In this document: one piece after another, positions 12,544-22,500 of the stretch
Layout: each line of letters starts with the position of its first letter
Numbering within the stretch: position 1 is the stretch's first letter
Assembly: GCA_905221605.1 (NCBI GenBank)
Contig: CAJNDS010000585.1
Coordinates: forward strand, 1-64,000
Reading direction: 5' to 3'
Source of the DNA: Symbiodinium natans
Taxonomy: Eukaryota > Sar > Dinophyceae > Suessiales > Symbiodiniaceae
DNA length: 64,000 nucleotides
The notes under the pieces: generated by a model
Databases searched by the model: none
The model's input: the letters and a program-made list of their open reading frames with translations, nothing else
What the model was told of the DNA's origin: nothing
Position numbers and translations under genes: made by a program

Positions 12544-14568
12544 TCACGGAATGTCGAGGACCCAGCGCCGATTATGGTGATTGCGCGTCCGGTTCCATCG
12601 AGCAATAAAGCCCGGTGGGACCGGCGGCGCCACAGCATACGAGCCAAACACGCAGAACTGCTCGGTGCCAGCGATTAGCAGGACCACCTGAGAAGGCGAT
12701 GCGAATAAAATGAGTATTAACTTAAGAAATTAGAGCCTCGTTCTGCGTGATCAGGTACTCGCGATCCCACTCGACCCAAACGCCTGAGTGTTGAACAAAA
12801 AACAGCCTGAAATCTATAGGTGCAAGTTTAAGCCCGTGGCCGAGCCATAGGAATGGACGGCCAACAGCCTAAACAAATAAAATCAATAGCTTAAAACATA
12901 ATAACGATCAAGCAAAAGTCAGGTCCTGACGATCTCCTCCACCTGCCAAGCAAGAGTATGCAAGATCTATAAGATTAAGAGAATGCATCCGCAATGATTT
13001 TAAAAAAACGGCAATGTCAATATCACATAGTTTCCACGTGTACATCTATGCGTTTACATCTAAATAACACTTGAAGCTAACTACTTAAATTTGTCATACA
13101 TTTTAAACAACTACCGCCATATAATAATATTTTAACTAGCACAGACGTATGAATAATATGATTTACGATAAACAGAAGCATAAAGTCTTAAGCATGGTCT
13201 ATATATGCTGGCGCCTGTTCTTGGGCAGGAGGAAGGTTTTCGTCGCCGTTGATCAAGAAGCCTGATCGAGACAATACTATATGCAATGACATGCTATATA
13301 GACACGAAACTGAGAATCTGACCGTTGTCGCCCGGCACCTGAAGTACACTTAACGTAGAACATTTGCAAATAAAGACTAAGAAAAAACTCTTGACTCTTT
13401 AACGCATATAATGCTCGAAGCAGATGATGCTAACAATGCTATTGCTTAAGATCTTTGTCGAAGTTCGTTTGCATCTAAAATTTCTGCACGCCTGCAACAA
13501 TACCATAACATGAACTTTACGTAGCTTACAGTAGATGTGTGAATAAAAACATGTCCGGCCTGGTCGTCGAGCCAGAACTGAAGGACCTAAATTGCAAGAC
13601 AGAAACCAAAACATATAAGTATGCTTTCATCGAGCGCGCAAGACGAGTATCTCAACCATAATATGCCTCGGCTTCTGTGAACATGCCGAAGTCATCAACG
13701 GTCGGAGGTGCGCCTGATCTAAAATGTTTTATATTCAGCTGAAGCTTCAAGAACAACTAAATCTGAGTTTCTGGCCGGTGTCGATCCAAACCTGCCGAAG
13801 CTTAGCATCATTATATGTACAGTAAAAATACACAATCACGTCTAAGAGCACGACCTCTTCCTCCATCAGCAAATCGTTAATCTGAGCAGCACTAACGACG
13901 AAGCTTGACCACATCGCGTAAAGCTGTAGAAATCAAACGTGATATTTTGCATTTGAACTAGGCTGTCCGGCGTCCGGGACGTCTGCGGGAACGGCTTGAT
14001 GACCTTGTCAACAGACTGTCATGCTGAGATCTAATTTCACTGATGAGAACCTTAGGTTGTAGCCAGCTGCGTCGTGGACCTGCCAAATTTCAATGTAAGA
14101 TAAAGCATTGTTCTTCTTAGTAAGACACAACATTACTTGTCTATACGATGTCAGGTGTAGTTAGCAAAATTTAGCGATACAAGTTTGAAATATTTACATA
14201 AACAAAGTCAATAATTAGCATAATTATATAAGCTATGCATCAACATGAAACAGAAGCAACCTCGAGTTGGGCCACGCAGCGCCCACAGTAGGAGTGGCCG
14301 CATGGGTACAGCGCGGTGAGGTTTTCCTTCACCTTCGGCGAAATCAAACTAGTTAAAATATCTTAGATTTATTATACACTGCGCCTCAAAACAAATGGGA
14401 CACTCTTCGTCGCCCCGTGCTCCGAACACACGAACCTCAAAAAAAAAGGAATCTTTCCGGCGTCTGCACATACAGCCGCGCTGCAAGAAAAGTTTTAAAA
14501 AAAACCTCAGAAGCGTACATGAGTCAGAGCTTCCTCACGACAAACCGGGCAGCGCATAGCTAACGGCA
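12544..14568 (-). CDS. multi-exon RING-finger gene
   Basis: Short protein-like exons follow one another on minus, each after a good AG acceptor. First comes MRCPVCREEALTHV (from ATG 14,557). Next is ECPICFE ending at a GAG|GC donor (14,435-14,387), which joins in phase 0 to an exon at 14,332-14,261 containing LYPCGHSYCGRC. Together these form CxxC-x10-CxHxxCxxC, the first three ligand pairs of a RING. Then follow VHDAAGYNLRF (from 14,079), a long exon 13,925-13,790 reading LYAMWSSFVVSAAQIN and onward to VWIDTGQKL, then WLDDQAGHVF (about 13,588), VPGDNGQIL, INGDENLPPAQEQAP (about 13,260), a 12,868-12,735 exon (AVGRPFLWLGHG...), and a last exon ending in WVLDIP and TGA at 12,544. RING proteins usually act as ubiquitin ligases. 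The final CxxC pair is not seen downstream. Exon borders are approximate and the true 5' end is unknown. Confidence 0.6.
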
Positions 14569-14691
14569 ACTATCCAGAGTAATGATACTATATCGCCGCT
14601 ACAGTTATGAGCAGAAACAGCTTGCACAGGATTGATAGCATGCAACAACCAGGTACATGCAACTCGCACAAATACAGCTCAATATTAAAGC

Positions 14692-15132
14692 CTATGATGA
14701 CACTACTGGAGATGCACGTTGCTGGCCTGGATCAGTCGACTGTGTCTTGTATTCATGTTTTTTAATCTCTCGTAAAACTACATTCTTTGTCATCAAGACA
14801 TACGTGAGAGCTGACTGCGAAATGTCTATTGCCTGATATCATGAATTCGCAGAGAAGCACACACACAAAAATGCTAGATTACATAAGTTTTCACTAACAG
14901 GCTAATCACATGACGACGAATGCATATATACCGTGAACACAAAATCAAAATATAAAAAATATACTAAGAAAATTATAACATTAAGCTTAAACTCAAACAC
15001 AAACGCAGTATCATCAGATATTCTTGCGATATTATGCTGGTGCAAACCATAACAATCTGTTTGTTCTACTTTTTGCTCCGAATCAGTTGTCAGAATAAAA
15101 TTTTCGAGAGCCTTGCTGGCTGAGCGACTCAC
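14692..15132 (-). CDS. two exon-like segments of unknown product
   Basis: The first segment (15,132 to about 14,985) is open and protein-like: SKALENFILTTDSEQ, continuing to DDTAFVFEF. The second (14,832-14,692) follows a clean GATATCAG acceptor, has 46 codons (AIDISQSALTYVLM...) and ends in TAG. They may be one small gene between the large polyprotein stop at 15,137 and the RING gene, or an alternative 3' end of the polyprotein. No family is recognised. Confidence 0.4.
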
Positions 15133-15136
15133 GACA

Positions 15137-16558
15137 TCACTGTTTCTGGCGTTTCACGCCAGAAGTAGTCATCGTGTGCTTTCGTGGAACAGACAGCGGC
15201 GTCAGTTTTCTTTGATTCACAGAATTCTTCCGCTTTGCAGAAGGCTTCTTAAACAACCATGCTTGTACTAAAGACTTTTCATTCGTGAAGGCATCAACAA
15301 GAGGAAGAAAAGCTTTCTTGCGACAACTGTTTGAATCTTGGTCAGAACACCATGCTTTCCATTCATCATCTGACCAAAGTGAAACATGTAAAGACCTAGC
15401 CAGAAGAACGGTTTCCGTAGTTATGTGAGACAATGGAAAACAAGATGCTAAATAGCGCGAAAGCCTCTTAATGTACAGATAGTACCGCAACTTTAGGCTT
15501 AAAGCTGAACGGTGTAAAGAATTTGTGGTCTTCGACCACGAATTAATCTCCGCGTGTAGCGCTTCATTGCTTGCTGTCCCGCTTGGGAGTAGACGCAAAA
15601 GTTCACGCGGCAAAACATGGCGTAAGCGAATGTTGTTATAAAGCCATTCTAGCCTGTCTGGCGCGCATGCGGCCCACAATATCTTGAAAATTTCTTTGTT
15701 TGGCCCGGGAGCTTTCCGAATCACTTCGTGGTCGAATCGCTTGCACAAGGCTGCGATGCATTTAATGAATTCAAGTCTATCATAGAACGGCTTTTCCGCG
15801 TCTATGCGTAAAAGCTTGTCAGCTTCCGTGACATGCATGGACTGCGACCATATCATTTCACGGTACTTTGATTCGGCTGCATTCAGTGGCCTCGACATAT
15901 CGCCATCATAAAAAGGTAGCCAGTAATCCGCTCTGATGCTAGGATCGACGGCCGACGTCTTCTTTAAAATAGCTCGCAGCATTTTGGAACCGGAAGACTT
16001 TTTATTCCAGAACCCATATTCGTAAACAATTGCTAAGTGTATGGGATCTAGAGTCATGGCCTGCAACTGCGGGCAAACCTTCTTGGCTTGCTTAAAAAAT
16101 TTCGCAGACGGACTGTCTGTGGCTATGTACAAAATAGACAACAGTTGAGACTGTGTAAAATTATCCTTCAGTGCTTCTACTAGGTGTTCTGAAGATTCTG
16201 ACGGCAATGGATGCAGTAGCAATGTTGCGCCCGACCTTCCTCGTATTGTTAATAATCTTCGCCACGCCACATCGTCCGGGAACGGCGCATCGTTTCTGAC
16301 ATTCGCTGATGCTCTGTAACTTTCCTGACCAAGGATTTTCAAGCAAACTTTAAATGTAGCGTCCATGCTGATATAGCGCCACTCATCGTTTTGTTCCAAA
16401 CTTGCGGTCATCATGTCCATTTTTTTCTTGTATGCTGGCGAATTAGTGATGTCCTCTAGCATAGGCATCCAGTGAGAAACATGTGAGGGTAGCATAGAGG
16501 ACAGTTGATTGCCAGATGTCTGCGCAGCCATATGGCATCGTGGCCATATAGTTCGAAT
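15137..16558 (-). CDS. polyprotein exon 5: DDE/RNase-H-like transposase domain
   Basis: 473 codons and TGA. Numbering from the GTG at 16,570: SMDATFK (D70), YIATDSPSAK (D152), LDPIHLAI (D175, H178) and SGTASNEALHAEIN (E336 or E341). The D-D-E spacing, a histidine after the second acidic strand and an S-N-x-A-x-x-x-E-I-N helix fit the RNase-H-fold transposases, closest by eye to Mutator/IS256-like enzymes. The C-terminus is strongly basic (KRKNS...KRQKQ), as expected for a DNA-binding tail. I infer that it catalyses element excision or integration. The exact superfamily is not settled, and no element ends were found to test it. Confidence 0.6.
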   Translation of the reverse strand: MRTIWPRCHMAAQTSGNQLSSMLPSHVSHWMPMLEDITNSPAYKKKMDMMTASLEQNDEWRYISMDATFKVCLKILGQESYRASANVRNDAPFPDDVAWRRLLTIRGRSGATLLLHPLPSESSEHLVEALKDNFTQSQLLSILYIATDSPSAKFFKQAKKVCPQLQAMTLDPIHLAIVYEYGFWNKKSSGSKMLRAILKKTSAVDPSIRADYWLPFYDGDMSRPLNAAESKYREMIWSQSMHVTEADKLLRIDAEKPFYDRLEFIKCIAALCKRFDHEVIRKAPGPNKEIFKILWAACAPDRLEWLYNNIRLRHVLPRELLRLLPSGTASNEALHAEINSWSKTTNSLHRSALSLKLRYYLYIKRLSRYLASCFPLSHITTETVLLARSLHVSLWSDDEWKAWCSDQDSNSCRKKAFLPLVDAFTNEKSLVQAWLFKKPSAKRKNSVNQRKLTPLSVPRKHTMTTSGVKRQKQ

Positions 16559-19500
16559 CTCGGCAAGCACACAGAAACATTATGACATTAAAAAAAACAA
16601 TAGTGCAATCCAAGAAACCTGTGCGTGGCTGAGAATCATCTCTCGCAGCAGTAAATCTGCAAAGGAATGCGTGTAGTAGACATTGCGAGCACGCCGTACA
16701 TGCACGGAACTTCCGATAGCGGTCAAGTTCATGAAAGTTGGGCCAGATGCGTCGTAAACCAAACGAATGCGCCGATCCATATCGTTCACGTTCGCAGGTA
16801 AAGGAGGCACCACCGTTCGCCGCATAATTTGAGCGCTTCTTCGCAACAGTGCTGAGCAGTCCGACTGAGAAGATGCAGCATCATCGTACAGAGCCATGAT
16901 CACTTTCACTTGCTTAGTGCCGCTTGCCACAAATTGTGTCTTCTTGGTATGATGTTTCGCGAGATGAACACGTAATTGCTTCACCTGCTTGAAGCCACGA
17001 AAAGGACAAAACGGACAACGTCTTTTGCCGTCTGATCTTTCAGTAGTCGTCATAGGGCTCTGAAGAACTTGCTCCACTTCCTTTTGCCGTGTTTGCAATA
17101 CGTTGTCTGTAACATATGGACAACCATCAGAGTCGAACTCATATCTAGCTCGCGCTGGCAAAGGCAGCATGCTGTCTTCTGATGCATCCGAATCCGCAGG
17201 GCCTGCTTCAGCGCCGGCAACGATATCCAGTAGAACTGCAGACCACTCTGATAAAGTGTCTTTTGCTTTTTTTCGCCAAAAGCTGACGAAAGTTGATCGG
17301 TCCACTGCAGAAGCACAAGCTTCTCGAAAATCTTGTATAGTCATTTTCATCTTGGTGCTGCCATTGAAGATTGTCACGCTCTCGCCGGTCTGCGATATCT
17401 GAACATTCACGCAATGCGGAGACCCAGTTCCTTCGTAATGTAGAATGAATGACTTCACAGAATTTTCCGGCAAGCCCACGCAGCAAAGAAGATCCGCTTT
17501 GCACAATTTCTGGGAAGACCGATATGATCTTGCTTTGTCTTTCATTGCTTGAATGTTTTCCTGCAGTTGGGAATTGTTTACTGATGAAATAATACAATTT
17601 CTCGCCAGGGGCGCCATGTGCCACAAAGCACAGGGAACGCAGTTTCCAGGGAGTGTAAGTGCATCTGGCAAAGCATCAACTGTACTGACTTCCGAAGCTT
17701 TTTGTGTTGCCAAAGTAATAAAATGATGCAGCTTCTTCTGAACGATCTTCACTTCAAAAGAAGTTCTTTCTTTGATCTTCTTCTCGCACAGCTCAGTGTA
17801 GTGGCCAACATCTTGAATATGTTTTTCTGAAATCCGGACACCGTCGAAATGCAAAGACAAGTGAGCCGGCGGGCTTGCTGACTCAAGAATGTGCTCAGTC
17901 CAAACATGCAATATGTAATTCTCGATAGACTGCCACATCAAAGAAAATATGCTCGCCTCAGGAAACGGCTTCGCTTTGTTGTCTTTCAAACTGATATAAT
18001 CATCATACAGTAGATTGCACGCCACCCATCTCAGGTAAATAGACAACTTGCGAAGGCGCAACACGTCTGCATTGTGTTGCAAAGCATCAGGCAAACTACC
18101 ACCATGAAGAAGTTCACTGATAGTCTTCTTCCCATCAGCCATTGACGTTCCGATCTTTGATATAAAATCAGATCTGTTGTGAGCGAGACTGTGCAGTAGC
18201 GCCGCTAGCTCATCGGGCATGGCTGGTTTGGGATCAAGCTTGACAATAAGTTGATGTAAGAGCGTCAGACTACAATTCTGAATATCGAGGTCACACGTGT
18301 GGCCATCCAGCACATGCAGTTGCAATCTTCGGGACATAGACTGCGCACTTCCGCTTCCAGCGTATCGACGAGAATTAACGCTGTACGTTGCTTCCGGTGA
18401 GTAGAAATACTTGATCTGTTTCGTCACTGTGATTGCTTCAGATAACTCTGGCGTCTCCAATTGAACGCTGTTCTTGCCTGTTATGCGTCTCCCCGCAAGC
18501 GAGGCGTCAATAGCACGTTCATGTGCTTCTAATTTTACTTGAGCATTTTGGCAGTTCTTGAGAAAGGCATTCTGTTTGTAAGTCTTCCTGCCCGCTTTGC
18601 TTTCGACGCTTTTCTTAGCTTGCATATAGTACTGCAGAAGGGTTTGAATATTAGTTTTCCTTTCAGTATGACCGAATGCATACTGTCGAAGCCGCTGCAG
18701 ATCGTGCTGCTCCTCGAAGACCATCCGTTGTTCTTTCATATCTTCTCGACCACATATCTCGTGGAGCGTCGTTGAGAAAGATATTTTCGGTATAAAGGTT
18801 CCCGGCTTTGTTTTTGTTGTTTTGCCTCTACAAATACTCCGTCGAACAAGGCCACGGTCTTCTAATTCGTCCCACATTTTGTCTCTTGACAAGTTGGGAC
18901 TGTTTCCAGATAGCGTCATGTTCTTGAAAGCATAGAAAGTCATGCTGTCTGAGCTGCTCTCCAATAGCTTGACCATGAAAAGCTCACGAAGATTGTCCCA
19001 GTCATTGACTTGCTTTTCCATATCTTTTTGGCTTTCTTCTTCTGCAGCGAGTACTGCTTGGAGTCCGTCGTCTGGCTCATGTTGACGATTTCGAATCGGT
19101 ATGCTGCAAGCTTGTCTGATAGCGTCCTCTGTCAGGTACTGGTCACCACCATTGCAATACGCTTCTATTTCCTCATAACACATGTCTTTGTTGTACCTCT
19201 CCTCGAAAGCCCACTGTAGCTTCAGGCCAGCGCACGAAGCTTGCGTCTGTGTGAAAAAGTGTGCGAGACTTGGATCAGCTGCAAAAATTCCATCAAGTTC
19301 ATGATCTGGATATCGCAACAGAAACTTGGGATGCACGAATCGCGCCTTGCCTTTCCATACCAAAGCTCGTCGAAAAATTGAATGTAAGTTCTTCAATGTG
19401 ACGCCCTGGAACGCAATCATGCGATTGACTTCTAGTCTTGTCCACCCAATGACTCGAAACATGCGTGTAGAATAACCATATGGCTTGCGGCCCATGATCC

Positions 19501-22500
19501 CGTCGCCAGAGATGAATTTCTTGTACAAGTCAGTTTGTATTTTTTTGTTACTTTCAGGCGCCTCCTGACCTGTAAGAATAAAGCAGTTGGCGAAGCTTTC
19601 CACTTGCTTGCGTAGTTCTTCGTCTAGGACCCAAACGCGAGGATCAAAGAAAGCATGATTCTGTTTATACATTTCTGCAAGGTGCAGGGAATATAAACTC
19701 TGGCCAACACCACCTGGCGATATTCCAATAAAACAACGATCTATGTTTAAGCCTCGTTTAGCTAAAGCTATAGCAGACTGAAAGCATCTGAATACATTCA
19801 GATTGCACCAGAAAGTCTGCTCGTAAAATTTCTTCAACCTCGCTTCATTTGCTGCACATACAGGATCCAGAAGAGGATGTGGTACGCGTACATAGCAGTT
19901 GTTGAGAATGTTTTTGCGTACCACGGTGATGGGACTCCTTGCATCCGGAAGGTCATATAGGAAGCAGATGTCATCGTAACAAATCGCTGGCTGACGCATG
20001 TCATCAGTTTCGCACCACTCCACAAGAAGAGCTATCATCCGGGTCGTCATCAACTCTCGTCGCAGAATGTTTGAAAGTTTCCGACAAAGATCTGCAAGTC
20101 CAAGATTCCAGGCTTGGTGTTTCTTCTTGTCGTCCGTTACACTGTACTCGTTGCCTTCAGCGTCAAGACGAACCTCATCAGACTGTACTGCTGCCGTTTC
20201 TCTAGTCGCTGCCCGACAAGTATGAAAGAAGCAGTCTTCGTCCGGAAAATTTTGTGAGTCAGTAACGATAGCTTTCGCCACAGACACATTGTCTCGAGGT
20301 ACATTAAGCTTCATTCGTTTAAAAATTCCTTCAAGAATTGTGAAAAAATTCTTGATTCTGCTCAAGACCGCTTCGGGAGGAATGCCTTTGAAAGTCAAGA
20401 AAGAACCATCTGCATCATATATGTACAGAAAACCATTGTGCACGCGTACATGGCGTTCACCTTCGACCATCCAGAATATTGCCGCTGCATCTGCTACCAT
20501 GACCGTGGGCCCGATATGCCCTTCGGAAATGTATCCAGCTACCACAATCAGCCGCTGCAAGTCAAGGCTGATCTCCGCGAAATCTCGCTTGACTCGACTT
20601 ACAAGGCCTCTTGTTTTCAGAAGAATGACGTCAGGCTTCGCAAGGAAATCTGACTCATATGTGTGAAGCACGCTTGCAATTTGATTGTCAGATTCTGTGA
20701 AAAAATCTTTGAAATCTTGAGCATGAGTTGCAGCGCCTGGGGCAAGTCTTCTTCTTTTAGCTGCTGCTGGTGTTTCGGCATCCATTTCATCAAGTACACC
20801 TTCCAGATCATGTTTGAAACTTGTCTCGAAAGCATTCTCATTTTCTGCATCTTGAACTTGGAATGATGTAGTAGAGGCGATCTCCGCGTCCTGTACATCA
20901 GCATTGTTTGTTGATGGCACTGCCGGAGATATCCCAGCTGCTTCTACTTGGTCTAATGCATGCTTCACTCCAGCTGTGTTAGCCTCCATTTTTCTAGCTA
21001 AAATCTGCGTGCGTCTGCATTGCATGAGCTCTTCCACTTGTTCAGTCATGTCGGGGACGACGTCCACGAACCCATCCGGGTCATACACTGGATGCACACA
21101 AACAACATACATCTCGGATATCACGAGGTCGTAATACTTCTCCAATATCCACTTATAAATGTTCAACTGTAGCCTGTAATGCTGACCTTGACAGTCTTCG
21201 ATGCTGTGCAGTGGATGCTTCATCAATTTTCCGTAACCATTATATTTTTGAGCAAGTTTCTCACTGCGCTTCCAGTCCACTAGCACAAACTCAGCGACTC
21301 CAGTTTTTTTGAGCACCAGATCAATAGACCCTGCTAGATCTTCTGCTTCTGCGTAAATGCACCACTCAGTCCTATACGCTTGGACATCATTGATTTCTGA
21401 AATGAGATTCACAGCCATGTATAATTCCGGAGACATACTGCCAGGCTGCACGAGATACCCATTGAATACACGTTCTAGCATTGCATGCATCCAAGTTCCG
21501 GAATTAGCAGCTTCGTCTCGCCTTTTGTTCCAGAGTTCTAATATCTCGTTGTCGTACAGCACGAAATGGGTCAGGATGTCATGAAAACCGTCTATGCTTT
21601 CGCGGCTCTTAGCAAAGAGCTTGCAGATTTCATCAACATCTGGCTCTTCCGCTTTCAGCGCTGCTACCAAATCTGCCTGGTAAAAAAAATCCATACCCAT
21701 GAGCATGCTTGCGATGCTAGGAAAATTAGCATCAGCAGAAACATACTCTGCTCTCGGCCAATTGCTGCCTTTTTTCATAGTCGATAAAGCAGATGTGGAA
21801 TCGAAAGGTGTACAGAACTCGTGTATAAGCGTCGTTACCTTGCGCACTTAACAAAACACATAAAAACCTTATACAGTAAAAACACATGAATGCCAGGCAA
21901 GTTACACTGCAGCCAACAAGTTGTTCTTTATAGAAGTACTTGTGGTCGGCAGACTCGAATCGCAAAGCAGAGTCCCGTATATGAGCGTTCGTCGTAGCAA
22001 GCTCTGTGCAGGCATGAAGAAAAAAAGTACTTGAAGTAGGATGATCAGCAGGAACTTCAAAAACTGGCCCCTGAGGTTGTCTTTCCAGCACCGCACCGAC
22101 AATGAAATCAAGCGGTGCAGTCCATCCTCCTGCGTTGATTGCATGTTTTTCATTTATATATAATACGGATAACAATGTAAAAGAAATGCTTTCACAGCCT
22201 TCTCCGAAAATCACATCGGTGTCCATGTGTTCCGGGGATGCCTGAGTGCAAATATAACACGGCGAATTAGCAGATAATTATATCTTGTTTTTTTAATTTT
22301 ATGCTGCGTGCTTAATTAATCAAAGCATAGCGACTCCACCACAATAATCTCCAGGAATTGACGATGTTGTGCGCCCTCTAGTGAGTGCGCAACTTTGAGG
22401 CACTGCATCTCTTTCCATCCTCTCAACCTGTGCGTCCAAAGCGTTCAGTATTATCTCATGTTTATGAACTTACAGGCCAAAACAAAAATAACACGCCCAA

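Noticed and set aside
16161-21134. Plus-strand and other-frame ORFs inside the polyprotein region
   Set aside because: Shadows of the long minus-strand frame; none has domain motifs.
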